A stretch of 64,000 nucleotides of DNA from Herbaspirillum aquaticum (GCF_002213425.1 NZ_NJGV01000019.1:81719-145718); one strand, 5' to 3'. Counted from the stretch's first letter, positions 8,864 to 22,117 are shown. Numbers and translations are program-made. Notes: a model not told the origin generated them from the letters alone.

Positions 8864-9766
8864 TCAGGCCATTGTAGCGGCGTGGACCTGCACCGGCTTG
8901 CTGGCACGCAATGCGGCGATCATGTTGCGCACCGCCGGCGCCCGTTCAAAGCGGCGATAGACGGCAGCTACTTCGGAGACGATGGGGGCGCCGGCCAGCG
9001 TGCGGTAGCTGACATTGGGCAAATTCACCACCGAGGCCAGCACGCCCGGCACCACGGCCACGCCCGCACCCACGGCCACTTCGGCCAGCACTGCCAGCAG
9101 GCCGCCGGGCCGGCTCACGCTGCGCGGGACCAGGCCGCCGCGCCTCCACACCTCGCGGCTGCCCAGTTCCTGCTCGGGCAGGATGAAGGCGTCACCGGCC
9201 AGGGCGCGCGAGCGGATCGCGCCTCCACCGGCAGCCAGCGGATGATCCGAGGGCAGCGCCAGGCAAAAGCGATCGCGCAGCAGCACGTGTGACTGCAGCG
9301 TCTGCCCCAGCGGCACCGGCAGGCGCACGAAGGCAATATCGAGCTTGCCCTCCTCCAGGGCGGCACCCATCTGCAGCATCGGCCACTCGCACGCATGCAC
9401 CAGCACCTGCGGCCAGCGCTGGCGAAAGGCACTGAGCTGCTGCTGCAGGATGCCGCCGAAGACGGCCGAGCCGACATAGCCCACTTCCACCCGCCCCAGT
9501 TCGCCGCGTCCTGCGCGGCGGCCGGCATCGATGGCCTGGTCGAAGCGGGCCAGTGCGGCACGCGCCTGGATCACGAAATCCTGCCCCGCCGAGGTCAGCG
9601 CCACCGAGCGCTTGCTGCGCACGAACAGCTGGCACTGCAGTTGCCGTTCCAGTTGCTGGATCTGTACGCTCAGCGTGGGCGGCGCAATGCCCAGCAACTC
9701 GGCGGCACGGGCGAAATGCAGTTCGTCGGCCACGGTGAGGAAGTATCGCAGGTGTCGCAGATCCAT
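8864..9766 (-). CDS. LysR-family transcriptional regulator
   Basis: 300 residues. N-terminal winged helix-turn-helix MDLRHLRYFLTVADELHFARAAELLGIAPPTLS (residues 1-33; quoted in parts: RHLRYFLTVADELHF, then APPTLS) and a C-terminal co-inducer domain with GRVEVGYVGSA. It is divergent from the efflux gene at 9903, the classical arrangement for a LysR regulator and its target, and the gap holds symmetrical A+T-rich sites. The inducer is unknown. Confidence 0.9.
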   Translation of the reverse strand: MDLRHLRYFLTVADELHFARAAELLGIAPPTLSVQIQQLERQLQCQLFVRSKRSVALTSAGQDFVIQARAALARFDQAIDAGRRAGRGELGRVEVGYVGSAVFGGILQQQLSAFRQRWPQVLVHACEWPMLQMGAALEEGKLDIAFVRLPVPLGQTLQSHVLLRDRFCLALPSDHPLAAGGGAIRSRALAGDAFILPEQELGSREVWRRGGLVPRSVSRPGGLLAVLAEVAVGAGVAVVPGVLASVVNLPNVSYRTLAGAPIVSEVAAVYRRFERAPAVRNMIAALRASKPVQVHAATMA

Positions 9767-9805
9767 CGTAACGGGCTCCTGGGCGCTGGTGGAATCGGTT
9801 GAAGA

Positions 9806-9872
9806 TAATTAGCTTATACCTAATTAAAAGCTGGAAATCCATGATTGAAGCGAATCATCGATCTTGCTTCAA
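9806..9872. promoter_or_regulatory. Candidate LysR operators between regulator and efflux gene
   Basis: The 136-bp divergent gap has a perfect inverted repeat TAATTAG-N7-CTAATTA at 9806-9826 and a second, TTGAAGC-N14-GCTTCAA, at 9845-9872. The first has the size and A+T-rich dyad symmetry typical of LysR-type binding sites. Assignment is inferred from symmetry and position. Confidence 0.6.
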
Positions 9873-9902
9873 TAGGGGTCCGATTTCCCTTGCCTGCCCA
9901 CC

Positions 9903-11435
9903 ATGTCCCTGCGCCTGTCCTCTCCCGCCGGCCGCATCCTGCTGACCGGATCCTTCGGCTGTGCCATGACGGTGCTCGATACCAACGTGGTGGGCATCAT
10001 CCTGCCCACGGTGGCGCGCGAGCTTGGCGCCACCTTCAGCCAGATCGAATGGGTGGTCAGCAGCTACGTGCTCTGCTTTGCCGCCCTGCTGCTGCCGGCG
10101 GGCGCCATCGCCGACCGCTACGGCCGCAAGCGCGTGCTGCTGGTGGGCATCGCCCTGTTCGCGCTGACCTCGCTGGCCTGCGCCCTGGCACCCACGGCGC
10201 CAGCCCTGTATGCGGCGCGTGCCTTGCAGGGCGTGGGCGCCGCCTTCCTGCTGGCACCGGCACTGGCGGTGATCGGCCACGCCTTCCATGACGAAAGCCA
10301 GCGCGAACGCGCCTGGGCCCTGTGGGGCGGCATCATGGGACTGACCATGGTGCTGGCCCCGCTCATCGGCGGCGCAGTCAACACCCTGCTGGGCTGGCGC
10401 TGGGCGTTTGCGGTGAACCTGCCGGCCTGCCTGCTGCTGGCTGCAGCGGTCTGGCGCCATGTTCCGGAGTCGCGCAATCCGCTGCCACGACCGCTGGACC
10501 CCTTGGGCATCCTCAGTTCCTCCAGCGCGGTCTTCCTGTTGACCTGGACCCTGATCACCGGGCCGGAACACGGGTGGACCAGCGTTGCTTGCGTCACCCG
10601 CGCTGTGGGTGGCGCTCTTTTATTCACGCTCTTCATCGCCTGGGAGCGCCGCTGCGCCCATCCGATGCTGGAGCTCTCCCTGTTTCGTCATACCGGCTTC
10701 GTCGCGGCCGTCGCCGCCATGTTCGCCTATGCGGCCTCGGCCCAGGTGATGGCGTCGCTGCTGCCGCTGTTCCTGCAGAATGCGCGCGGCCTGGGCGCGG
10801 GCCAGGCGGGCCTGGCGATGCTGCCGTTTGCGCTGGCCATGCTGCTGCTGCCGCAGGTCGGACGGGTCCTGGGACGCTGGCTGTCTTCGCCACAGATGCT
10901 GGCACTGGGGCTGGGCGTGACCGCCCTGGGCAACCTCTTGATGATGCTGGCGGCACACGCCGAGGCGCACGGCTGGACCGTGCTCGGCATGGCTGTGCTG
11001 GGCAGCGGCGGCGGGCTGCTCAACGGACAGACGCAGAAGGCCATCATGGGCAATGTGCCGCGCGAGCGTGCCGGCATGGCCTCGGGCATCAGCACGACGG
11101 CTCGCTTCACGGGCGTGCTGGCTGGTTTCGCGGGGCTGGGCGCGGTGCTGGCAGAGACCGCACGCCATGCCATGACGGCAGCACTGGCCACCCTCGATAC
11201 CAGTGCTGCGGCACCGGCCTTCATCGACCGCGTGCTGGCAGGCGACCTGGCTCAGGCTGCGGCCCTGCTGCCGCAGCATGGACCGCAGGCCATGCTGCTG
11301 GCGCGGCAGGCCTATGCCCAGGGCTTTGCGCATGCCTTCGCAGTGGCGGCCCTGCTGGCGGCGGCCACCACGCTGCTGGTGCTGTGGTCGATGCGGCGCG
11401 TGGCGAGCCGGCAGGCTGTGGCCCGGAACGCATAA
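9903..11435 (+). CDS. MFS multidrug efflux transporter, DHA2 (14-TM) family
   Basis: 510 residues. Motif A-like GAIADRYGRKRVLLVG near residue 62, motif C-like region GLTMVLAPLIGGAVNTLLGWRW (split: GLTMVLAPLIGG then LLGWRW) and LDTNVVGIILPTVARELG at the N-terminus match the EmrB/QacA DHA2 group, which exports drugs using the proton gradient. About 14 hydrophobic segments fit. No clear Shine-Dalgarno precedes the ATG; a nearby alternative start is possible. It is probably controlled by the divergent LysR gene. No membrane-fusion partner (EmrA-like) is adjacent. Confidence 0.88.
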   Translation: MSLRLSSPAGRILLTGSFGCAMTVLDTNVVGIILPTVARELGATFSQIEWVVSSYVLCFAALLLPAGAIADRYGRKRVLLVGIALFALTSLACALAPTAPALYAARALQGVGAAFLLAPALAVIGHAFHDESQRERAWALWGGIMGLTMVLAPLIGGAVNTLLGWRWAFAVNLPACLLLAAAVWRHVPESRNPLPRPLDPLGILSSSSAVFLLTWTLITGPEHGWTSVACVTRAVGGALLFTLFIAWERRCAHPMLELSLFRHTGFVAAVAAMFAYAASAQVMASLLPLFLQNARGLGAGQAGLAMLPFALAMLLLPQVGRVLGRWLSSPQMLALGLGVTALGNLLMMLAAHAEAHGWTVLGMAVLGSGGGLLNGQTQKAIMGNVPRERAGMASGISTTARFTGVLAGFAGLGAVLAETARHAMTAALATLDTSAAAPAFIDRVLAGDLAQAAALLPQHGPQAMLLARQAYAQGFAHAFAVAALLAAATTLLVLWSMRRVASRQAVARNA

Positions 11436-11537
11436 GTTCATGCGAAAGCATTCGTGGCCGCCGGGGCGCCCAGGTTCCACAATCGGAGACCCGGCAGGGC
11501 CCGACAGTTGCTAGCCGAGGCAAGCGCAGAACTTGGC

Positions 11538-12437
11538 TCAGTGCCCGTCTGCCCCCAGCAGCGCCGCCAGGCGCGGCAACACCGCTTCGGCATCCTCGCG
11601 CAGCTTGAAGGCCAGCAAGTCATCGGCGCGGGTCACGCCGCGATTGATCGCCACCACCGGCTTGCCGGCTGCGGCCACCGTGCGCGGGAAGCGAAAGCCC
11701 GACAACACCATCAGCGAAGAGCCGATCACCAGCATGGCATCACAGGCCCGGGCCGCCGCTTCAGCCTGGGCCGTGCGCGCAGGCGGCACGCCGTCGCCGA
11801 AGAACACCACATCCGGTTGCAGCATGCCGCCACAGGCCACACAGGCCGGCACGTGAAATGCGGCATCGGCTTCCGGCTCCAGGCGGGCATCGCCATCGGG
11901 CAAGGCCTCGGCCTGCAGGTGGACGAAGGAGGGATTGCAGCGCGCCAGCTCCTGCTGGATCTGCGCGCGCGGGTAGACGGTATCGCAAGCCAGGCAGCGC
12001 ACCGCATGGATGCTGCCATGCAGTTCGATCACGTTGCGGCTGCCCGCCTGCTGGTGCAGGCCATCGACATTCTGGGTCAGGATGCCGCCCAGGTGGCCGG
12101 CCTGCTGCAGTTGCGCCAGCGCGCGGTGCGCCGCATTGGGTACGGCCTGCGCCAGGCGTGGCCAGCCCAGCATGCTGCGCGCCCAATAGCGTTTGCGCGC
12201 CGCTTCGGACTGGCGGAACTCGCTGCCCTGGATCGGCAGGCGGCCACGCCGCACGCCGCTGTCGTCGCGGTAATCGGGAATGCCGGAAGCGGTACTGATG
12301 CCGGCCCCGGTCAGGACCAGCACCTGGCGGCGCGACTGGAGCAACTGCGCCAGCGCGGCCAGCAGGCCGGTCTCGGCCGCTTCTTCTGCAGGGGCAAGGG
12401 GGGCGGCATCCGCAGCAGCGGACAGGCTCTGGCTCAT
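11538..12437 (-). CDS. cobB: NAD-dependent protein deacylase, sirtuin family
   Basis: 299 residues. NAD-binding TGAGIS at 43-48, IPDYR near 53, TQNVDGLHQQAG at 121-132, catalytic His140 in ELHGS, and a zinc site of four cysteines (C148, C151, C199, C202). A 30-residue Ala/Glu-rich N-terminal extension precedes the catalytic core. Sirtuins remove acyl groups from lysines using NAD. The gene lies alone; 65 bp downstream of the cyclase/phosphodiesterase stop. The symbol follows the general bacterial name; paralogues may exist elsewhere. Confidence 0.88.
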   Translation of the reverse strand: MSQSLSAAADAAPLAPAEEAAETGLLAALAQLLQSRRQVLVLTGAGISTASGIPDYRDDSGVRRGRLPIQGSEFRQSEAARKRYWARSMLGWPRLAQAVPNAAHRALAQLQQAGHLGGILTQNVDGLHQQAGSRNVIELHGSIHAVRCLACDTVYPRAQIQQELARCNPSFVHLQAEALPDGDARLEPEADAAFHVPACVACGGMLQPDVVFFGDGVPPARTAQAEAAARACDAMLVIGSSLMVLSGFRFPRTVAAAGKPVVAINRGVTRADDLLAFKLREDAEAVLPRLAALLGADGH

Positions 12438-12502
12438 GGACGAACTCGCTGGAGAATCACGACAGCCGCCAGCCTACGCGAAATCGCACGCGCCTGCAGC
12501 GC

Positions 12503-14215
12503 TCAGGCGCGGCGCTGGACCTCGTGGGGCGGCACGGCCTGGTCCAGCTCGCCCAGGCGGCTCAACAGCGCCGGATAGCCGAACAGGTAGCCTTGGCCCT
12601 CCTGGCAGCCTTCTTCTTCAAGGATGGCACGCTGGGCTTCGGTCTCCACGCCCTCGGCCAGCACCGCCACGTTCAGGCTGTGGCCCAGCGCCAGGATGGC
12701 GCGCACGAAGGCCTTGGCCTGCTGGCTGGTTTCCAGTTCATTGATGAAGCTGCGGTCCAGCTTGATCTTGTCGAAGGGAAAGCTGCGCAAGGTTTCCAGC
12801 GAGGAATAGCCACTGCCGAAATCATCCATGGCAATGGTCACGCCCATGGCCTTGAGTTGCTGCAGCAAGTGCAGCGCCCGGTCGCGGTCGGCAATGAGGG
12901 CGGTCTCGGTCACTTCCAGTTCCAGCCGGTGCGCAGGCAAGCCGGTGGCGGCCAGCACGGCGCGCACCTTTTCCACCAGGCCGGCGTTGGACAATTGCAA
13001 GGCCGACAGATTGACGGCAATGCGCGGCTGCAGGTTCCACAGCACGGCTTCGCGGCAGGCGTGCTCCAGCACCCAGTCGCCGATGGCGCTGATGGCACCG
13101 CATTCTTCGGCCACCGGGATGAAGGTTGCCGGCGGGATCAGGCCTTGGGTCGGATGCTGCCAGCGCAGCAGCACTTCGTAGCCGGTGATCTCGTCGCTGC
13201 TGACGGCCCGCTGGATCTGGAAGTTGAGGAAGAACTGCCCCTGCTCCAGCGCCACCCACAGGTCGCGCGCCATGGCCCGGCGCGCGCGCGAGGCCTCGTC
13301 CATGTTGGCTTCGTAGTAGCAGATCTTCTCGTCCAGGCTCTTCTTGGCGCGATACATGGCGAGGTCGGCATTGTTGAGCAGCTGCGCGCGGTCGATGGCG
13401 TCGCCCGGAAACAGGGCCACGCCGAGACTGGCACCGGGCACGATGTCGGTCTGCGCCAGACGCAGCATGCCAGTCAGCGCGCGTTGCAGGCGGGTGATGA
13501 AGTCACTCAACTGGCGCTGGTGGCGGATCAGCTTGAAGGCCACGAATTCATCGCCGCCGAAGCGCGCCACCATTTCGTTCTCGCCGACACTGGCCTTGAG
13601 GCGGCGGCCCAGTTCGGACAGCAGCTGGTCGCCGACCCCGTGGCCGAAGGCATCGTTGACTTCCTTGAACCCGTCGAGGTCGATGCTGACCACGGCCACC
13701 TGCTGCTGGCCCGGATGCAGGGCGGACATGACCTCATCGAGCCGCTCCAGGAAATGGACGCGGTTGGGCAGGCCGGTCATGGCATCGTGGCGCGCCATGA
13801 AGAGGATCTTCTCGCTGGTTTCCAGCTGTTCGGTACGGTCGCGGGTGATCTTGGCGAAGCCCAGCAGGCGGCCATCTTCGCGATAGATGGGATCGATCAC
13901 CACGTGGGCCCAGAAGCGCGAACCATCCTTGCGTACGCGCCAGCCCTCGTCCTCGAACTTGCCCTCGCGCAGGGCGATGGCCAGGTTGGTCTCGGGCAGG
14001 CCGGCCAGGCGATCGGCGACCTCATAGAAGAGCGAGTAATGCTGGCCGATGATTTCCTCGTCGGCATAACCCTTGAAGCGCCGGGCACCGGCGTTCCAGC
14101 TGGCCACCACGCCATCCGGACGCAGCAGGTAGATGGCGTAATCCTTGATGCGCTGTACCAGCAGGCGGTAAGCGTTCGCGGAACTGTATTCGGTCAGGTC
14201 ATCTTGCTGGATCAT
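12503..14215 (-). CDS. PAS-GGDEF-EAL cyclic-di-GMP signalling protein
   Basis: 570 residues from the ATG at 14215 (MIQQDDLTEY), behind GGGAGAGG. PAS domain about residues 15-130 (RIKDYAIYLLRPDG, FWAHVVIDPI), GGDEF domain about 145-310 with intact RFGGDEF near residue 221, and EAL domain about 320-565 with EVLLRW, NLSALQL, ETALI, DDFGSGYSSL, KLDRSFI and AEGVET. Both catalytic signatures look complete, so it may have cyclase and phosphodiesterase activity; the inhibitory RxxD site five residues before GGDEF is absent. No membrane segments are seen, so it is probably a cytoplasmic sensor. Confidence 0.93.
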   Translation of the reverse strand: MIQQDDLTEYSSANAYRLLVQRIKDYAIYLLRPDGVVASWNAGARRFKGYADEEIIGQHYSLFYEVADRLAGLPETNLAIALREGKFEDEGWRVRKDGSRFWAHVVIDPIYREDGRLLGFAKITRDRTEQLETSEKILFMARHDAMTGLPNRVHFLERLDEVMSALHPGQQQVAVVSIDLDGFKEVNDAFGHGVGDQLLSELGRRLKASVGENEMVARFGGDEFVAFKLIRHQRQLSDFITRLQRALTGMLRLAQTDIVPGASLGVALFPGDAIDRAQLLNNADLAMYRAKKSLDEKICYYEANMDEASRARRAMARDLWVALEQGQFFLNFQIQRAVSSDEITGYEVLLRWQHPTQGLIPPATFIPVAEECGAISAIGDWVLEHACREAVLWNLQPRIAVNLSALQLSNAGLVEKVRAVLAATGLPAHRLELEVTETALIADRDRALHLLQQLKAMGVTIAMDDFGSGYSSLETLRSFPFDKIKLDRSFINELETSQQAKAFVRAILALGHSLNVAVLAEGVETEAQRAILEEEGCQEGQGYLFGYPALLSRLGELDQAVPPHEVQRRA

Positions 14216-14394
14216 GTCGGCCTCTCCCAAGGGCGCTTGCCGGACTTGCGGTGCTGGGGCCACCGCAAGCAGTGTTCCGTCCAGTGGACCCGGCCATGCT
14301 GTTGAAGCTGCCATTGTACGCCGGGCGGATCGGGCCATCTTTCGGGATTTGCCTGAGCGGCGGGCAGCGCCGAACGCGGTTGGCCGATTCTCCC

Positions 14395-14400
14395 TATAAT
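14395..14400 (+). promoter_or_regulatory. Possible -10 element before symporter operon
   Basis: A consensus TATAAT lies 93 bp before the DUF3311 start in the 277-bp gap between the divergent cyclase gene and the symporter pair. No good -35 box sits 16-18 bp upstream, so the promoter may depend on an activator. Nothing else is seen in the gap. Confidence 0.35.
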
Positions 14401-14492
14401 TCGCCTGCAACTTTCACGGCGCCCTCGGCCCGCAAGGCTGAGCCAGCGTCGATATAAAAATTCTTCCGCCAAAAGTTCGAGGAGCATCAATC

Positions 14493-14672
14493 ATGCGGCT
14501 ATTACTTCTGCTGCCTTTCATCGGCCTGCTCTGGGTCCCCTTCTACAACGCCGAATTGCCCAGCCTGTTCGGTTTCCCCTTCTTCTACTGGTACCAGTTC
14601 GCCTGGGTCCCGCTGACCTCGCTCATCATCTGGCTGGTCTATCGTGATGGCCTGAAAAAGGGAGTCGAATAA
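14493..14672 (+). CDS. DUF3311 small membrane protein, symporter partner
   Basis: 59 residues beginning MRLLLLLPFIGL, with GGAGCATC before the ATG. Two hydrophobic segments, a central WYQFAW typical of DUF3311, and a short basic tail (YRDGLKKGVE). Its stop overlaps the symporter start by one base (TAATG), indicating translational coupling. Small DUF3311 proteins are regularly found just before solute:sodium symporters and are thought to be accessory subunits; the role here is inferred from that pairing. Confidence 0.85.
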   Translation: MRLLLLLPFIGLLWVPFYNAELPSLFGFPFFYWYQFAWVPLTSLIIWLVYRDGLKKGVE

Positions 14673-16165
14673 TGGAGACCGCCAACATCCACTGGACCGC
14701 GCTGTGGGTCTTCCTGTTCTTCTTCGCCCTGGTCACCGTGATGGGCTTCCTGGCCTCCAAATGGATGGCCGGCCCCAGCAACAAGGGCGCCCACCTCGAT
14801 GAGTGGGGCCTGGGCGGCCGCAACTTCGGCACCTGGATCACCTGGTTCCTGGTCGGCGGCGACTTCTATACCGCCTATACCGTCATCGCCGTGCCCGCGC
14901 TGGTCTATGCGGTCGGCGCCTACGGCTTCTTCGCCCTGCCCTATACCATCCTGGTCTACCCGATCGTGTTCGTGATCATGCCCAAGCTGTGGCATGCGGC
15001 CCACAAGGCCGGCCACGTCACGGCGGCCGATGTGGTGTGGGGGCGCTATCAGTCGCGTCCGCTGGAATTCGCCATTGCCCTGACCGGCGTGGTGGCCACC
15101 ATGCCCTACATCGCCCTGCAGCTCATCGGCATGGAAGTGGTCATCAAGGCCCTGGGCCTGACCGGTGAATTGCCGCTGCTGGCCGCCTTCGTGATCCTGG
15201 CCCTGTACACCTACTCGGCCGGCCTGCGGGCACCGGCCCTGATCGCCTTCGTCAAGGACATCATGATCTACATCGTGGTGCTGGTGGCGGTGGTGGTGGT
15301 GCCGGCCAAGCTGGGCGGCTACGGTGCGGTGTTCAGCTCGGCGCGCGAGGCCTTCGCGCTCAAGGGCGGTGCCACCGGCCTGACCTTGAAGCCCACGCAG
15401 TTCCTGCCCTTCGCTTCGCTGGCATTGGGTTCGGCACTGGCGGCCTTCATGTATCCGCACACCCTGACCGGGATCTTTGCGGCCAAGGATGCCAATACCA
15501 TCCGCAAGAACGCGGTGTTCCTGCCGGCCTACACCGTACTGCTGGGCCTGATCGCGCTGCTGGGCTACATGGCCTACGCGGCGGGCATCAAGGTGCAGGC
15601 CAACAACGACGTCGTGCCGGCGCTGTTCAATGGCCTGTTCCCGGGCTGGTTCGCGGGCTTTGCCTTTGCCGCCATTGCCATCGGTGCACTGGTGCCGGCG
15701 GCGGTGATGTCCATCGGCGCCTCCAACCTCTTCACCCGCAACTTCTGGAAGCCTTACGTCAATCCTGGCATCAGCCATGAGGGCGAAGCCAAGGTGGCCA
15801 AGGTGGTGTCGCTGGTGGTCAAGTTCGGCGCGCTGGTGTTCATCCTGTTCCTGCCGACCAAGTTTGCGCTGGACCTGCAATTGCTGGGCGGCGTGTGGAT
15901 CCTGCAGACCTTCCCGGCGCTGGTGTTCGGCCTCTTCGTGGGCTGGTTCGGTGCCCGTGCGCTGCTGTGCGGCTGGGCCGTGGGCATCGTCGGCGGCAGC
16001 TGGCTGGCCTTCACGGATGGCATCAAGCCGGTGCACAGCTTCCTGATCGGCGGCGAGACCTACACGCTCTATACCGGCCTCATCGCGCTGGCCCTGAACG
16101 TGGTGGTCGCCGTCGTGGCCAACCTGCTGCTGGGCAAAGGTTCGCAGCCTGCATTGAAGCGCTGA
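14672..16165 (+). CDS. Sodium:solute symporter, monocarboxylate-type
   Basis: 497 residues, about 13 membrane segments, SSSF fold. Signatures: GGRNFGTWITWF near residue 48, GADVVWGRYQSRPLEF-like region (ADVVWGRYQSRPLEF) and AFMYPHTLTGIFAAKD. Similarity of architecture, including the DUF3311 partner, is to the rhizobial MctP monocarboxylate transporters (lactate, pyruvate, acetate); the actual substrate is inferred, not proven. Cytoplasmic membrane, sodium- or proton-driven uptake. The transcript ends at the hairpins 16180-16306. Confidence 0.85.
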   Translation: METANIHWTALWVFLFFFALVTVMGFLASKWMAGPSNKGAHLDEWGLGGRNFGTWITWFLVGGDFYTAYTVIAVPALVYAVGAYGFFALPYTILVYPIVFVIMPKLWHAAHKAGHVTAADVVWGRYQSRPLEFAIALTGVVATMPYIALQLIGMEVVIKALGLTGELPLLAAFVILALYTYSAGLRAPALIAFVKDIMIYIVVLVAVVVVPAKLGGYGAVFSSAREAFALKGGATGLTLKPTQFLPFASLALGSALAAFMYPHTLTGIFAAKDANTIRKNAVFLPAYTVLLGLIALLGYMAYAAGIKVQANNDVVPALFNGLFPGWFAGFAFAAIAIGALVPAAVMSIGASNLFTRNFWKPYVNPGISHEGEAKVAKVVSLVVKFGALVFILFLPTKFALDLQLLGGVWILQTFPALVFGLFVGWFGARALLCGWAVGIVGGSWLAFTDGIKPVHSFLIGGETYTLYTGLIALALNVVVAVVANLLLGKGSQPALKR

Positions 16166-16179
16166 TGCAGTGATGCAAG

Positions 16180-16210
16180 GATGCATCGCGGTTTGAACGT
16201 GCGATGCATC
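16180..16210. repeat. Inverted repeat after symporter gene
   Basis: Perfect 10-bp arms GATGCATCGC (16180-16189) and its complement (16201-16210) around an 11-nt loop, 15 bp after the symporter stop. It lacks a T-run, so it is more likely an mRNA 3'-stabilising or processing hairpin than the terminator, which follows at 16274. Confidence 0.6.
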
Positions 16211-16273
16211 TGCGCATCACCTCGCCTCAGCGATGCGCTGGCGTTAACCCGAAAGTTGCAACGCCCGCGCATG

Positions 16274-16306
16274 AAAAAATGCTCCTCGATGAGGAGCATT
16301 TTTTTT
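16274..16306. terminator. Bidirectional rho-independent terminator
   Basis: Stem arm ATGCTCCTC at 16279-16287 pairs with 16291-16299, flanked by six A on one side and eight T on the other. It sits between the convergent symporter and sensor-kinase genes. Confidence 0.92.
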
Positions 16307-16336
16307 GCCTGGCGATACGCGGTACGCACGCGCCGT

Positions 16337-20143
<3,807 letters not shown>

Positions 20144-20261
20144 TTCGCTGACCTTTATGTGTGTGAAACCTGCAATAGGCCGTCATGCTACTCCCCAATG
20201 CTGACAATGGCCGGGATTTCTACCGCTTTTTGAGACAAAACGTCACTATTTGAAAATAAAG

Positions 20262-20289
20262 AGGGCAACGGGTTCAAACCCGTTGCCCT
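20262..20289 (-). terminator. Rho-independent terminator of ABC/CoA-transferase operon
   Basis: Stem arm AGGGCAACGGGTT (20262-20274) pairs with 20277-20289. On the minus strand it is followed by a T-rich run (CTTTATTTTC) and it lies 65 bp after the permease stop. Confidence 0.88.
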
Positions 20290-20353
20290 TTTGCGCCAGG
20301 TCTCGCGCCTGAAGCTTCATCTCGCCCCAAACCCGTGCCTCATCGCCATTGCC

Positions 20354-21205
20354 TCAGAGCTTCTCGGTCTCCCCGCTCTTGGGCTGCCACTTCATGAGCC
20401 GTTTCTCGATCACGCCCACGGCCAGGTCCAGCACCAGGGCAAAGACGGTCAGCACGACGATGCCGGCAAAGACGGTGTTGATGTCGAAGCTGCCTTCGGC
20501 CTGCAGGATGAGGTAGCCCACGCCGCGCGCCGAGCCCAGGTATTCACCGACCACCGCACCGACGAAAGCCAGGCCGATGGACGTGTGCAGGCTGGAAAAC
20601 ACCCACGAAGTGGCCGAGGGCAGGTAGACCGTACGCAGCAGCTGGCGTGCATTGGCGCCCAGCATGCGGGCATTGGCCAGCACCACCGGGCTGACTTCCT
20701 TGACGCCCTGGTAGACGTTGAAGAAGACGATGAAGAACACCAGCGTCACCGCCAGCGCCACCTTGGACCAGATGCCCAGGCCGAACCACATCGCGAAGAT
20801 GGGCGCCAGGATCACGCGCGGCATGGAGTTGGCCGCCTTCACATAGGGATCGAGGATGGCCGAGGCGGTGGGCGAGAGTGCCAGCCACAGGCCGATGGCC
20901 AGGCCGAAGACGGTGCCGATGATGAAGGCCAGCACGGTTTCGGTCAGCGTAACCAGCAGGTGTGAATAGATTTCTGCCGGGAAGCTGAGCGTGAAGAAGG
21001 TGGTATCGCCCACGCCCACCTCCAGCGAGCCGCTGCCGACGGTGAACCACTCCCAGATGCGCTGCGCCACCTTCAACGGTTCGCCGAAGAAGAAGGCGGT
21101 CTGCGGATTGCGCGTGGCCACATGCCAGACCAGCAGCACGACGGCCAACACCATCAATTGCCAGAAACGGATGTTCTTGTGATTCGGTTTAAATAATTTC
21201 CACAT
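20354..21205 (-). CDS. NitT/TauT-family ABC transporter permease
   Basis: 283 residues with about six membrane segments; the EAA loop region is ANARMLGANARQLLRTVYLP. Unlike SsuC, the third gene product has an insertion (EWFTVGSGSLEVGVGDTTFF) between the first and second membrane segments. It pairs with the ATPase and binding protein upstream. Family members import nitrate, taurine, sulfonates, thiamine precursors or aromatic acids; the sequence alone does not fix the substrate. It is the last gene of a four-gene transcript ending at the terminator 20262-20289. Confidence 0.88.
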   Translation of the reverse strand: MWKLFKPNHKNIRFWQLMVLAVVLLVWHVATRNPQTAFFFGEPLKVAQRIWEWFTVGSGSLEVGVGDTTFFTLSFPAEIYSHLLVTLTETVLAFIIGTVFGLAIGLWLALSPTASAILDPYVKAANSMPRVILAPIFAMWFGLGIWSKVALAVTLVFFIVFFNVYQGVKEVSPVVLANARMLGANARQLLRTVYLPSATSWVFSSLHTSIGLAFVGAVVGEYLGSARGVGYLILQAEGSFDINTVFAGIVVLTVFALVLDLAVGVIEKRLMKWQPKSGETEKL

Positions 21206-21241
21206 GATGCTGATTCTCTTCCCTGATCTGTTCGGTACGGC

Positions 21242-22051
21242 TTACGCTGCGCGCTTTTGTTGTTGATAGCCCTTGAGCACTTCATCGCGCAGCACGTCCC
21301 AGATCTGCTGGTGCAGTTCGACGAAACGCGGATGCATGCGGATCTCGGCGACATCGCGCGGGCGCGGCAGGTCGATCCTGAATTCTCCGATGGGATGCGT
21401 GCCGGGGCCGGCCGCCAGCACGATCACGCGATCGGACATGGCGATGGCTTCGTCCAGATCATGGGTGATGAAGAGCACGGCTTTTTTCTTGGCATTCCAC
21501 AGGTCCAGCACTTCGTTTTCCATCAGCTGGCGGGTCTGGATATCGAGCGCGGAAAAGGGTTCGTCCATGAGGATGATGTCCGGGTCCAGGATCAGCGTCT
21601 GCGCCAGCGCCACGCGCTTGCGCATGCCGCCCGAGAGCTGGTGCGGATAGCGGTCGCCGAAGCCTTGCAGGCCCACGCGCGCCAGCCATTGTTCGCCCAG
21701 TTCTGCTGCCGCCTTTTCATCATGGCCGCGATATTGCAGGCCGGCGATCACGTTCTGCAGCGCGCTGCGCCAGGGCATCAGTGCCTCGGCCTGGAACATG
21801 TAGCCGGCGCGGCGGTTGATGCCTTTGAGTTCCTCGCCGAATACCTTGACGCTGCCCGAGGACGGTTGCAGCAGTCCGGCCCCGACATTGAGCAAGGTGG
21901 ACTTGCCGCAGCCGGTGGGGCCGACCACGGAAACGAATTCGCCCGGCGCAATCGAGAGATCGGTATTGGCCACGGCGGTGTAGCGCTGGGAGCGGTCGTC
22001 CTTGGAGACGAAGGTGCAGGTGATGTTGTCGAACTGGAGTGCTGGCGTCAT
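21242..22051 (-). CDS. NitT/TauT-family ABC transporter ATP-binding protein
   Basis: 269 residues. Walker A GPTGCGKST, signature LSGGMRKRVALAQTL, Walker B IILMDEPFSALD, H-loop FITHDLDEA. The C-terminus has the family extension FRIDLPRPRDVAEIR seen in SsuB/TauB-type ATPases. It is 36 bp upstream of the permease and separated from the binding-protein gene by 130 bp containing a perfect hairpin. Confidence 0.9.
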   Translation of the reverse strand: MTPALQFDNITCTFVSKDDRSQRYTAVANTDLSIAPGEFVSVVGPTGCGKSTLLNVGAGLLQPSSGSVKVFGEELKGINRRAGYMFQAEALMPWRSALQNVIAGLQYRGHDEKAAAELGEQWLARVGLQGFGDRYPHQLSGGMRKRVALAQTLILDPDIILMDEPFSALDIQTRQLMENEVLDLWNAKKKAVLFITHDLDEAIAMSDRVIVLAAGPGTHPIGEFRIDLPRPRDVAEIRMHPRFVELHQQIWDVLRDEVLKGYQQQKRAA

Positions 22052-22117
22052 GGTGGTGCGGGCTGCTGAAGCCCGGTGGAGGAAACTGAAGAAAGGGGCG
22101 TGCCCCGGCCCAAGATG

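Noticed and set aside
14672..16173. Many long frames opposite or alongside core genes
   Set aside because: High G+C third-position bias creates shadow frames; they lack start signals and family features.
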